NCBI GenBank assembly: GCA_945787305.1
Contig: CALZIH010000127.1
Location: forward strand, 1-13,236
DNA length: 13,236 bases
From: an uncultured Desulfobulbaceae bacterium
GTDB lineage: Bacteria; Desulfobacterota; Desulfobulbia; Desulfobulbales; Desulfobulbaceae
Direction: 5' to 3'
Part shown: positions 6,692 through 13,236 of the stretch, one piece after another
How the letters are laid out: every line of letters begins with the position of its first letter
Numbering within the stretch: position 1 is the stretch's first letter
The notes under the pieces: model-generated
The model's input: the letters and a program-made list of their open reading frames with translations, nothing else
The model's database searches: none
Told to the model about the DNA's origin: nothing
Translations under genes and position numbers: made by a program

Positions 6692-7744
6692 CTAGCCATT
6701 CTTGTCCTGGTTAAGCTTGTCTTCACGCAAGCGTTCGCGATATTTGTTTTTCGCCAGTGCCTGCATGTCTTCAACGGTATCGCTTTCATCAAGAATTTCG
6801 CGACCAAGCAGGGTCTCGATAGCGTCTTCCAACGTGACGACGCCCGCTGTCTGCCCGAATTCATCTTCCACCAGAAATAAATGGGCATGATGCTTGATGA
6901 ATAAATCGATTAACTGTTGCACGGGCAGTTTTTCTGAAACACGGATAATCGGTATCACATACTTTGCAATTTGTTCCTCACCATGACCATCACGTTCAGC
7001 TTCGAACAGGTCGTGCTTGATCACTTTACCAACAATATCATCCCGATTTTTACGAAGTACTGGCATGCGACTGAACTGTTTGGTCTGCGGGTGATTCAGT
7101 GCTTCACTGACGGTCATATCCTGGCTCAGCATATGTACCACACTACGAGGTGTGAGCACCTGTTCGGTGGGTATCTCACGTAAATTGAGTACATTGGATA
7201 AATATTCGTTTTCCTGGGAAAACAGGGAGCCGTCTCTGTGGCCGAGTGACGCCAGCGCAATAATCTCTTCGCGGGTGATTTCATTGGTTTCACTGTCACT
7301 AAAAAGCTTGGTGAGTCGGGTGGATATCCATACAAGCGGATAAACAATCCTTATCAGCCAGGTTATGGTAAATGCAGCAGGTATGGCGAGTTTGCGCCAA
7401 AAAGTGGCGCCCAGTGTTTTCGGAATAATTTCGGAAAAGTACAGAATTGTCAGTGTCAGCAATACGGCAATCAGGGTTTCCCATTCTGCACCGAATACCT
7501 GTATAGCCTGTGAACCGACGCCGGCAGCACCCATGGTGTGTGCAAAAGTATTGAGTATAAGAATACTGGAGAGCGATTCGTCCATCTGTTCTTTGACTTT
7601 GCCTAGCAACCTGCCCGCGCGTGGCCTTTCGGCTGTTACCTGTTCAGTGTAACTTGGTGTTATGGACAGCAATACAGCTTCCAGGATTGAACAGAGAAAG
7701 GAAACGCCTATGGCAATCGCCAGATAAGTAAACAACAAAGTCAT
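6692..7744 (-). CDS. CNNM/CBS-domain membrane protein (hemolysin-family, UPF0053-like)
   Basis: This 350-residue inner-membrane protein has an N-terminal CNNM (DUF21) domain of hydrophobic segments at about residues 3-28, 56-80, 88-106 and 118-141. The conserved motif SEIIPKTLG is at 104-112. A CBS pair follows at about 195-325 (VLTPRSVVHMLSQDMTVSEA; HAHLFLVEDEFGQTAGVVTL then EDAIETLLG). Such proteins are linked to magnesium or cobalt export or sensing, with the CBS pair binding adenine nucleotides. The usual C-terminal CorC_HlyC domain is absent and the protein ends in a charged tail, so it is a short member. No obvious Shine-Dalgarno precedes the ATG. It is transcribed alone, convergent with the upstream operon. 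The name hemolysin is historical and should not imply toxicity. Confidence 0.85.
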   Translation of the reverse strand: MTLLFTYLAIAIGVSFLCSILEAVLLSITPSYTEQVTAERPRAGRLLGKVKEQMDESLSSILILNTFAHTMGAAGVGSQAIQVFGAEWETLIAVLLTLTILYFSEIIPKTLGATFWRKLAIPAAFTITWLIRIVYPLVWISTRLTKLFSDSETNEITREEIIALASLGHRDGSLFSQENEYLSNVLNLREIPTEQVLTPRSVVHMLSQDMTVSEALNHPQTKQFSRMPVLRKNRDDIVGKVIKHDLFEAERDGHGEEQIAKYVIPIIRVSEKLPVQQLIDLFIKHHAHLFLVEDEFGQTAGVVTLEDAIETLLGREILDESDTVEDMQALAKNKYRERLREDKLNQDKNG

Positions 7745-8128
7745 TCGATGGTAGGTCCAGTTATTTTGCTAAAAACAGTATCAGGGTGTTATTAGACTGC
7801 CAAACATTGATCAGTCCACGCGGCTATCTTGCAGCCGAAGCCAATATGGTAACGCCATTTCGTTTATGAGAGCCTTTTTCCAACTTGAGGGTGCCTTGAT
7901 ATCTGTCAATCACGACTGATAACCGGAAACCAGATATCACGTATACTCAAAATCCCTTCACTCCTTACCGATCAACTTGTTATTCTTATTGATCAGCGCT
8001 GGCAACAGGAAAACATTATCAAATCAAAGAGGATAAACTTCTGCAAACATGCCGCCACTTCAAGTACCAAGGAAGCGTTGCCCACCACTGGCTACCGGCT
8101 AACCGGTGTTGACTGGACGGAAATATTA

Positions 8129-8156
8129 TCGGCTTTAAAAATACCACGCCACCGAC
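8129..8156 (+). repeat. Degenerate copy C of a dispersed hairpin repeat
   Basis: The 21 bases at 8136-8156 match 13029-13049 at 18 positions: an A run, then CCA.GC.ACCGAC. The flanking TCGG (8129-8132) and CCGA (8152-8155) can pair, as in the better copies near the right end. It is in intergenic DNA, in the same orientation as those copies. Confidence 0.5.
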
Positions 8157-8298
8157 AACGGATGATGGTATTCTTCCTGCCAATTTTTATGCCCTCCTTT
8201 TGTTTTAGACAACGAAAGATCTTCGGTGTAAGATTTACATGTTTTTCTCACTGACCCCGGAATATTTTCCAACACCACGCAAACTGCATTCCATCTGT

Positions 8299-8304
8299 TA
8301 TAAT
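8299..8304 (+). promoter_or_regulatory. Consensus -10 box TATAAT directly before the rhomboid start codon
   Basis: TATAAT matches the sigma-70 -10 consensus exactly, and ends 8 bases before the ATG at 8313. A transcript starting at the usual distance would have a leader of only a base or two. No good -35 is seen 16-18 bases upstream. Either the mRNA is leaderless or the match is chance in A/T-rich sequence. Confidence 0.35.
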
Positions 8305-8312
8305 ACTGGATC

Positions 8313-9083
8313 ATGATTCCCCTGCGAGATGACAACCCTACTTGCCATGCGTCTCTAGCCACATTTAGCATCATAGGGCTGAATATAGCGTCCTGGTTCT
8401 TTATACAGGGTTTCGGTATTCATCCCGACCTGGCAAAATCAATTTGTATTTTCGGCCTGATACCCGGCGAATTTCTGGAGATAGTACAGGGGGGAACGAA
8501 AATCCAACTTGGTCAGGGTTTGTATTGCCTCACGGAGCCTCAATCCAACTGGTTCTCTCCTCTCACCTCAATGTTCATGCATGGGGGGTGGTTTCACCTG
8601 ATCCTCAACATGTGGTTTTTATACATCTTCGGAGATAATGTTGAAGATGCCATGGGATCTGGTCGTTTTATTTTCTTTTACCTGCTCTGCGGTCTTGGGG
8701 CTGTTGCAGTGCAGCTCGTTTCCAATCCTGCAGCTGTTATTCCCATGGTTGGCGCTTCCGGAGCAATTGGGGGCGTGATGGGCGGCTATGCACTACTCTA
8801 CCCGAAAGCTCCTGTTCATATGCTCGTCTTCTTCGGTTTTTTTGTCACACGAGTAATCGTTCCCGCCTATTTCATGCTAGGGTACTGGTTCCTCATCCAG
8901 TTGATAAGCGCTATCCCGACCGCAGGAAAAACCACCGGTGGCGTGGCGTTCTGGGCCCATATCGGTGGATTTATTACCGGTATTATCTTGGTAAAACTCT
9001 TCTGTAAGAGTCAGCGACTGGAGATATGCAGAAACAAAAAAGGACGGGTTGTGAAATTCTTTGAAAGAGAACCGGATCGTTAA
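8313..9083 (+). CDS. Rhomboid-family intramembrane serine protease
   Basis: This 256-residue polytopic membrane protease cleaves transmembrane segments of client proteins within the bilayer. The start MIPLRDDNPT is typical of bacterial rhomboids, which fixes the start codon. HGGWFHLILN provides H90, H95 and N99, the oxyanion/HxxxN region. The catalytic serine is S149 in GASGAIGG and the general base is H216 in WAHIGGF. About six hydrophobic segments are visible, and no extra N-terminal domain is present. The short basic cytoplasmic tail ends EREPDR. Only a weak GGA lies near the start, and a TATAAT box ends 8 bases before it. The gene is monocistronic and converges with the PAS gene. The substrate is unknown; the catalytic residues look intact, so activity is expected. 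Confidence 0.92.
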   Translation: MIPLRDDNPTCHASLATFSIIGLNIASWFFIQGFGIHPDLAKSICIFGLIPGEFLEIVQGGTKIQLGQGLYCLTEPQSNWFSPLTSMFMHGGWFHLILNMWFLYIFGDNVEDAMGSGRFIFFYLLCGLGAVAVQLVSNPAAVIPMVGASGAIGGVMGGYALLYPKAPVHMLVFFGFFVTRVIVPAYFMLGYWFLIQLISAIPTAGKTTGGVAFWAHIGGFITGIILVKLFCKSQRLEICRNKKGRVVKFFEREPDR

Positions 9084-9123
9084 GAATGCGATCAATGCTT
9101 TTCAAGGTGCCCTACAGTGTCAA

Positions 9124-9138
9124 GGTTCATCCTGAACC
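9124..9138. terminator. Small hairpin between convergent rhomboid and PAS genes
   Basis: GGTTCA at 9124-9129 pairs perfectly with TGAACC at 9133-9138 around a three-base loop. It lies in the 58-bp gap between two convergent stop codons. No clean U run follows on either strand, so it may be a weak or rho-assisted bidirectional terminator. Confidence 0.35.
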
Positions 9139-9141
9139 CAC

Positions 9142-10128
9142 TCATTCCTCCATCTTCTTTTCCTTAGGATGCAATTTATAGTACTGTTCAGGGTAAAGTT
9201 TTTTTGCACAATCCGGGCAAATACCATGACTGAATGTAACTGCAGAGTGCTCGCTGATATACTGCTCTACTTGATTCCAATACCCCTTGTCATCCCGAAC
9301 GTTCTTACATGAAGCACATATGGGAAGACAGCCGCTTAACAGGTTGACTTCTTCTAAAGCATTTTGCAGTTCTTTGATTAAATCCTCTTTGGCATCCTCA
9401 GCACGTTTTCTTTCACTAATATCCTGAAAACTCTCCACTATGCCAACAAGCTCTTTGTTGGCATCAAGAAATGGTCTGGCGGTAACAATAAAATGCTTTC
9501 TTCTGCCGTTATCCTCCTGTTTTATTGTATCGCAAACGACTTCTTTTTCGCCATCCATTATTCGGTTAAGGGGGCACTCCCTGCTGTTGCAGCTTTCCCC
9601 TGGGCGCGAGTCAAAACACTTCTGTCCAGCAACTTGCTGCGCTGAACGACCGAATATATCATAGTAGGCCTCATTGGCCTTTACTATTTCATAGTTTTTG
9701 TTGGTAATACACAATGGAATAGCATTATTGAAAATGTTTTCCAGAGTTGCTCTCGATTGCCTGAGTTCTTCAGAAACCTGTTTATGTTCTATAACTTTAC
9801 CTTCAAGAGCTTGAGATGTTTTATTCATCAGGGTTAATGTTTTTTGGATCAGGAGCATGACCAAAAAAACAAACAATGCCCCTCCCAAAAACAATACAGC
9901 TGCAATCAGTTCAAAAAAATTCTCAACTTTTCTCAACTGAAGAAACAAGAATAGACTATAGCCCAGAAGAAAAGAAATCATGAAACTGGTTATTACTATC
10001 CATTGCAGCCTAGCTTCCGAGGTGACGATTTCTTTAATTTTCAAACTAATAAAAATCGAGATAAGCATGAAAAAGGTGCCGAACAGGACAAAAACGATTG
10101 ATATTTTATGCAGATAGTAATGATCCAT
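9142..10128 (-). CDS. Membrane PAS-domain sensor with C-terminal Cys ribbon and no kinase domain
   Basis: This 328-residue protein has three predicted membrane segments at about residues 9-30, 41-63 and 73-95. A helical, probably coiled-coil linker (about 100-128) leads into one PAS domain at about 126-240, ending in the usual DISERKRAE. The PAS carries a Cys cluster (C171, C180, C185, C199) with the pattern C...C....CPL. A second helix (241-263) connects to a C-terminal module with C267, C271, C274, C304 and C307. Its features are LPICASCKNVRDDKGYWNQ and SHGICPDC, so it is probably a zinc ribbon. From memory this module often ends PAS/kinase proteins of Desulfobacterota. No histidine kinase, GGDEF or methyl-accepting output domain is present, so signalling would need partner proteins. 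No clear Shine-Dalgarno is seen. Function is unproven. Confidence 0.8.
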   Translation of the reverse strand: MDHYYLHKISIVFVLFGTFFMLISIFISLKIKEIVTSEARLQWIVITSFMISFLLGYSLFLFLQLRKVENFFELIAAVLFLGGALFVFLVMLLIQKTLTLMNKTSQALEGKVIEHKQVSEELRQSRATLENIFNNAIPLCITNKNYEIVKANEAYYDIFGRSAQQVAGQKCFDSRPGESCNSRECPLNRIMDGEKEVVCDTIKQEDNGRRKHFIVTARPFLDANKELVGIVESFQDISERKRAEDAKEDLIKELQNALEEVNLLSGCLPICASCKNVRDDKGYWNQVEQYISEHSAVTFSHGICPDCAKKLYPEQYYKLHPKEKKMEE

Positions 10129-10353
10129 TGGTATTTATATATTGTGGGCAGAAGTGTACAGTTGTCTAGTCGACTTGGGCTTAGATCCCCATTAACATGC
10201 TTTTTTTGTTATTTAGTGCATGAATACACCTTCATTTTCAAATATGATTACAATCAACCAGGCCGTTGGCGCCGACAACTGGATTTGGCTGCTGCCCATT
10301 CTATTATGTTTAACAAGCTTGAAGACTAACAAAAAAAGATAACCGGAAGGTTG

Positions 10354-10411
10354 CCGGAACATTATCTTTTGGTAATGTTCCGGTCGATGGTCAGGGCGAG
10401 AACCACCTGAC
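10354..10411 (+). repeat. Two adjacent hairpins, possible structured leader
   Basis: CCGGAACATTA at 10354-10364 and TAATGTTCCGG at 10373-10383 form a perfect 11-bp stem with an 8-base loop. Seven bases later GTCAGG at 10390-10395 pairs with CCTGAC at 10406-10411 around a 10-base loop. No U run follows on the plus strand, so this is not a normal terminator. The pair ends 26 bases before an ORF with a strong Shine-Dalgarno. It could be a leader, an operator or a small RNA. I recognise no riboswitch class. Confidence 0.5.
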
Positions 10412-10437
10412 ATCACGTGCTGAAACTGGAGGGTAGG

Positions 10438-10554
10438 ATGATAATTAAGGTAATTTCTACTTTTGCAAAAAAAATGAATCCATCAGCGTTTGGCAGTGGT
10501 TCAGATGCGCGAAAGAATCCACACGATTATCCTTTTGTGACATCGTATGGTTGA
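10438..10554 (+). CDS. Possible 38-residue small protein with strong Shine-Dalgarno
   Basis: The frame starts at ATG 10438 with GGAGGG at 10428-10433, four bases upstream, one of the best ribosome sites in the window. The peptide begins MIIKVISTFAKKMNPSAF and ends NPHDYPFVTSYG. Its N-terminus is basic and mildly amphipathic, and its C-terminal half is polar with Gly, Ser and Tyr. There is no transmembrane segment, no Cys and no family I recognise. It is antisense to no known gene, and two hairpins precede it. The alternatives are chance or a peptide precursor. Existence is uncertain because so short a frame can arise randomly. Confidence 0.3.
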   Translation: MIIKVISTFAKKMNPSAFGSGSDARKNPHDYPFVTSYG

Positions 10555-10714
10555 TGACAGATAGCGCTGGCTTCGAAACAAATGATTGCTGCAGGCCTCC
10601 TCAAAGGGCGAACCTGTTAATCCACCAAACCACTCATAAATATTTCTTTAAATGTATCAAAATGTTAAAAGGAAAAACAACGGCTTTTCGTCACAGATTT
10701 CGGTAAAGCTATGA

Positions 10715-12118
10715 CTACGCACTTGAGCGTGGGAGATGTATCGTGAAGGTGCTTCCTTGTTGTAGCGTACTGGTAACAGTAATGTCACCGCCATGAAAAT
10801 GGGCAATTGCCTTGGCCAGGCTGAGGCCAAGGCCGGTTCCCGGCTCTGTTCGACTATGATCGCATCGGTAGAACCGTTCAAATATATGGGGCAAATCCTC
10901 CTCTGATACTCCTATACCGTTATCGGTAAAAATTACTTGCAGCTCACTTGCCGCTTCTAACAATCGAACCACAACCCTGCCGCCCGACGGTGTATACTTG
11001 AGGGCATTATCCAGAAGATTGGCAACCAATCGTTGGATTCTCGCCCGGTCCCCGCTAATGATAGTTGAGGGGGGCATAGAGTATTGAATACTGATGTCTT
11101 TATTCTCTGCCACTGGAGCGAAAAGACCGCAGGCATCCTCAATAACAGTCGTAAGGTCGATATCCTCCCGCTCAACCTTATCGATCCCGTATTCCACTGC
11201 AGAGATGTCCATCATTGTATTGATCATCTCAAGCAGACGATCGCTTTCCTCAATAGTGTTGGCAGCCATGGCTTTATAGTCATCCAGAGAACTTTCCGTG
11301 GTGAGTGTCATTTCCGCCACACCCCGAATACGGGTGAGAGGGCTTCGCAGATCATGGGCCATGGCATCAGTCAGGTCCCGCATACCTTTCAGTAACAGGT
11401 GGATACGGTCAAGCATCGTGTTGAAAGTACTTGTAAGCTGTTCAATCTCAGCACCTCTTGCTTTGTCAGGGACTCGCTTTTCAAAAGCTCCGGAGGCAAT
11501 ATGCTGAGCAGTACGGGTAACGTCTTCAAGACCGCTGAGAGCACGCCGGGCCATAAACCAGCCAATAAGAAATGCGAGAACCACGAATATAGCAAAGAGA
11601 GTTCCAAAAATATGGCGGAGTTTTTCGAGGAAAAGATCATTGCCCTTCGTTGACACCCCTATTTCCATGATTGTATTGCCCTGCATAACACCTCTCAGGA
11701 TTCTCACGTCATGTTGCCTGTCCGGTACGGGAGAAGTTTCAAACTGGAAGTTTTGCTCCTCGAGAAAGGTCGGGGCTGGTTCACTGATCAAGGTGCTCCA
11801 GGAAGTCATGTCCGTGGAAAAAAGTTCGGTTCCGTCAGGGTTGAAAACACGAAAGAAAACCTCTTCAGTCCCTTCGGATTCTGCCTCCAGAGTTAACAGG
11901 GTTTTCAGATCATCAACACCCTTGATGGACAACATTCTGGAAAGTTCGTCGAATTCCTCTAAGAGTGATTCATCGGTCCGGTGGTCGATGACCGAGACGA
12001 TCTGGGCGTACAATACGAGAAATAGACAAAAAGTAGAGATGGTAAATATGGCAGAGTACCACAGCACCAGACGGAAGGCCAGGGTGCGGCGGAGGTTGAA
12101 GACGTCACTTAAGGACAT
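10715..12118 (-). CDS. CusS-like sensor histidine kinase
   Basis: This is a 467-residue membrane histidine kinase. TM1 lies at about residues 18-40, a periplasmic sensor of about 130 residues at 41-169, TM2 at 170-190, and HAMP at 191-243. The phosphoacceptor is H255 in AHDLRSPLTR. The ATPase boxes are NLLDNALKY (N371), DNGIGVSEE (D399), FERFYR, and GTGLGLSLAKA. The architecture and short HAMP-HisKA pattern resemble the heavy-metal sensor kinases CusS/CopS, but the sensor sequence gives no clear ligand. The ATG at 12118 is preferred, overlapping the regulator gene by 14 bases, although an open frame reaches 12160. No metal-efflux or copper genes lie in the window, so the signal is undecided. 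It is the second gene of a regulator-kinase operon. Confidence 0.9.
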   Translation of the reverse strand: MSLSDVFNLRRTLAFRLVLWYSAIFTISTFCLFLVLYAQIVSVIDHRTDESLLEEFDELSRMLSIKGVDDLKTLLTLEAESEGTEEVFFRVFNPDGTELFSTDMTSWSTLISEPAPTFLEEQNFQFETSPVPDRQHDVRILRGVMQGNTIMEIGVSTKGNDLFLEKLRHIFGTLFAIFVVLAFLIGWFMARRALSGLEDVTRTAQHIASGAFEKRVPDKARGAEIEQLTSTFNTMLDRIHLLLKGMRDLTDAMAHDLRSPLTRIRGVAEMTLTTESSLDDYKAMAANTIEESDRLLEMINTMMDISAVEYGIDKVEREDIDLTTVIEDACGLFAPVAENKDISIQYSMPPSTIISGDRARIQRLVANLLDNALKYTPSGGRVVVRLLEAASELQVIFTDNGIGVSEEDLPHIFERFYRCDHSRTEPGTGLGLSLAKAIAHFHGGDITVTSTLQQGSTFTIHLPRSSA

Positions 12119-12776
12119 AACCCATTCCGCGTACAGTATGGATGAACGGATCGGCAGCAAAATCCTTGTCTATCTTTTCCCGTAACTTACAGACCCTTGC
12201 TTCGACAACATTTGTTTGCGGATCAAAATTATAATCCCATACATGTTCCATAATCATAGTTTTGGAAACGACTCTGCCGGTATTACGCATGAGATATTCA
12301 AGAAGGGAAAACTCGCGGGGCTGCAATTCGATTTTCTGCTCCCCTCTGAATACTTCCCGGTTAATGACGTTTAGGGACAGGTCGCGAACAGTCAGGCAGG
12401 TTGCTTCGGTCATTCCGCTGGACCTCCGGATTAATGCTTGTACACGGGCCAAAAGCTCAGAGAACGAGAAGGGTTTAGTCAGATAGTCATCGCCGCCAAT
12501 GTGAAGACCTTTTATCCGGTCATCCGTCGATCGTTTGGCACTTAAAATGATTACCGGGGTATTGATACTATTGCGCCGCAACTCTTCAATGAGGCTGAGT
12601 CCGTCGAGTTTTGGCAGCATGATATCAATGATGGCGGTATCATAAGGTTCTGTCATTGCCATAGCCAAGCCGGTTTCGCCGTCACTGGCATGGTCTACAG
12701 CAAACCCGGCCTCTTTCAGCCCCTTTAATATGAAGGATGATGTTTTCAGGTCATCTTCGACCAAGAGTAAACGCAT
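12105..12776 (-). CDS. OmpR/PhoB-family response regulator (CusR-like)
   Basis: This 223-residue cytoplasmic regulator is partnered with the overlapping kinase gene. The receiver domain (1-120) has the acidic pocket E7/D8/D9, phospho-acceptor D51 in IIDIMLPKLDG, S79 and K101 in DDYLTKPF. The segment FSFSELLARVQALIRR is characteristic of the CusR/CopR/QseB-like group. The winged-helix DNA-binding domain (about 128-223) contains LQPREFSLLEYLMRNTGRVV and ends HTVRGMGYVL. Phosphorylated regulators of this type usually bind tandem direct repeats and activate nearby genes. No such box is obvious upstream, and no strong Shine-Dalgarno precedes the ATG. Domain calls are certain; the regulon is not. 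Confidence 0.93.
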   Translation of the reverse strand: MRLLLVEDDLKTSSFILKGLKEAGFAVDHASDGETGLAMAMTEPYDTAIIDIMLPKLDGLSLIEELRRNSINTPVIILSAKRSTDDRIKGLHIGGDDYLTKPFSFSELLARVQALIRRSSGMTEATCLTVRDLSLNVINREVFRGEQKIELQPREFSLLEYLMRNTGRVVSKTMIMEHVWDYNFDPQTNVVEARVCKLREKIDKDFAADPFIHTVRGMGYVLK

Positions 12777-13012
12777 AAAATGTGTAACAGGAGTTTACGG
12801 TTTCAGCTGTGGGACAACTATCGCCGAACGATTCATTCCCAACCAAACATATCCTTTTTTCGCCTGCTATTCGACAACCTTTTATCCATTTCATGAGGTA
12901 TTTTTGGAAAACCAAAATTTTATGGCAATATAAAAGTCATTGTTTAGCCACTTTTGTAAATCCCCGTACCATATCTCTCAGTTTTAAGTATGGTTACCTT
13001 TTATACATTTTC

Positions 13013-13051
13013 ATGGTGGTCGGCGTCGTAAAAATGCCAAGCTACCGACGG
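13013..13051 (+). repeat. Dispersed hairpin repeat, copy A
   Basis: The copy shares 30 of 39 aligned bases with copy B at 13124-13161. Its hairpin pairs GTCGG (13019-13023) with CCGAC (13045-13049), with GTCGTAAAAAT in the loop. It lies in A/T-rich non-coding DNA. Two more related fragments are at 8129-8156 and, inverted, near 13215-13225. The pattern resembles REP-like intergenic elements. Confidence 0.6.
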
Positions 13052-13123
13052 TTGAAATTCGTTATATTTCGTTGTAATTTTCTATATTTCAAGCAACATT
13101 TCAGACGTTTTACTGTTGCCATC

Positions 13124-13161
13124 ATGTTTGTCGGTGTCGCAAAAAGCCTCGCCACCAACGG
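13124..13161 (+). repeat. Dispersed hairpin repeat, copy B
   Basis: Copy B begins 111 bases after copy A in the same orientation, with eight substitutions and one gap against it. CGGTG pairs partly with CACC (13153-13156), preserving the hairpin with different bases, and the loop has GTCGCAAAAAGCC. An inverted fragment about 55 bases downstream (TTTACGAGTCC) could make a paired arrangement as in bacterial interspersed mosaic elements. Confidence 0.6.
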
Positions 13162-13236
13162 CGGACAGGCTATAAATCATTGTTTTTCCATACTGTGCAA
13201 TTTGCGTTTTACTCTTTACGAGTCCAATAGGACAAC

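Larger units (their letters stand above)
7745..8312. other. Gene-free divergent region between CBS protein and rhomboid
   Basis: No intact gene is convincing in these 568 bases. An open but startless plus-strand frame at about 7892-8254 contains an RWQQEN segment (7997-8014). This resembles a motif seen in some DDE transposases and may be debris. Inverted repeats include GATCAA/TTGATC around 7970-7994 and AATACCA (8140-8146) with TGGTATT (8166-8172). A degenerate copy of the repeat seen at the right end lies at 8129-8156. The minus-strand frame at 8135-8374 overlaps the rhomboid start and has no family features. Confidence 0.5.
10129..10714. other. Gene-poor region between PAS protein and sensor kinase
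   Basis: This 586-bp stretch lies between two minus-strand genes. It holds two hairpins (10354-10411), a possible 38-codon plus-strand ORF at 10438-10554, and a second plus-strand frame at 10244-10342. The second frame would encode a 32-residue peptide with a hydrophobic middle (NWIWLLPILLCLTSL) but has no Shine-Dalgarno. No strong terminator for the kinase gene is visible just after its stop, and the PAS gene has only weak A/T-rich promoter candidates. Confidence 0.5.
12777..13236. other. Non-coding region upstream of the response regulator
   Basis: No gene is supported in these 460 bases. The leader side contains an inverted repeat TTTTGG (12902-12907) / CCAAAA (12912-12917) with a 4-base loop, and another, ACCATA (12968-12973) / TATGGT (12989-12994). 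Either could be an operator, but no clear -35/-10 pair for the regulator gene stands out. The right part is A/T-rich and carries repeat copies A and B. A related fragment, TTTACGAGTCC at about 13215-13225, is in inverted orientation. The window ends within this region. Confidence 0.5.

Noticed and set aside
8135..8374. 79-codon minus-strand frame overlapping the rhomboid start
   Set aside because: It runs into the rhomboid N-terminus and repeat copy C, and has no family features or ribosome site.
10354..10383. Perfect 11-bp hairpin as terminator of a neighbouring gene
   Set aside because: No U run follows on the plus strand, and on the minus strand the nearest U run is about 15 bases past the stem.
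13013..13161. Two repeats 111 bases apart considered as a CRISPR fragment
   Set aside because: The copies differ at eight positions and a gap, the spacing is much longer than CRISPR spacers, and there is no third unit or cas gene.
13124..13161. Resemblance of GTGTCGCAAAAAGCC to part of a GEMM (c-di-GMP-I) riboswitch
   Set aside because: Only a short stretch matches; the tetraloop, receptor and second stem are absent, and no plus-strand gene follows in the window.

Overview
This window looks like chromosomal DNA from a Desulfobacterota (former Deltaproteobacteria) bacterium, most plausibly a Desulfobulbales relative. This is an inference. It rests on moderate GC judged by eye, a tiny membrane-anchored diheme c-type cytochrome, a membrane PAS protein with the Cys-rich PAS insert and C-terminal Cys ribbon I associate with that phylum, and family resemblances of the metabolic genes. 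There is no rRNA, tRNA, CRISPR array, integrase or intact insertion sequence.

Layout. (1) 22-948, minus strand: an orphan periplasmic substrate-binding protein ending at a strong intrinsic terminator. (2) 949-1491: a 543-bp divergent intergenic region with a possible minus-strand promoter and leader hairpin, plus a hairpin just before the next gene. (3) 1492-6635, plus strand: eight closely packed genes that look like one transcription unit. They encode a geranylgeranyl-reductase-family flavoprotein, a small diheme cytochrome, a pyruvate phosphate dikinase/PEP synthase regulatory protein, a PLP-dependent threonine/serine dehydratase, a small conserved membrane protein, an alpha/beta hydrolase, a dCMP deaminase and a small S4 RNA-binding protein. 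Overlapping or 0-5 nt junctions tie seven of them together, and an A/T hairpin closes the unit. (4) 6692-7744, minus: a CNNM/CBS membrane protein. (5) 7745-8312: a gene-free stretch with a degenerate repeat copy and a possible decayed transposase tail. (6) 8313-9083, plus: a rhomboid protease whose -10-like box lies directly before the start codon. (7) 9142-10128, minus: a membrane PAS/Cys-ribbon protein lacking a kinase domain. (8) 10129-10714: a gene-poor stretch with perfect hairpins and one or two possible small ORFs. (9) 10715-12776, minus: a CusS/CusR-like two-component pair with overlapping genes. (10) 12777-13236: non-coding sequence with two diverged copies of a dispersed hairpin repeat.

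How the genes work together. The dehydratase makes 2-oxobutyrate or pyruvate, while the neighbouring regulatory protein controls the enzyme that interconverts pyruvate and PEP, so those two could share a metabolic node. The dCMP deaminase and S4 protein are housekeeping genes that appear simply co-transcribed. The right half is mostly envelope and sensing: a CBS membrane protein, a rhomboid, a PAS sensor and a two-component system. No complete novel defence or biosynthetic system is visible. The most novel-looking items are the kinase-less PAS/ribbon sensor, the hairpin-led 38-codon ORF at 10438-10554, and the dispersed repeat family.
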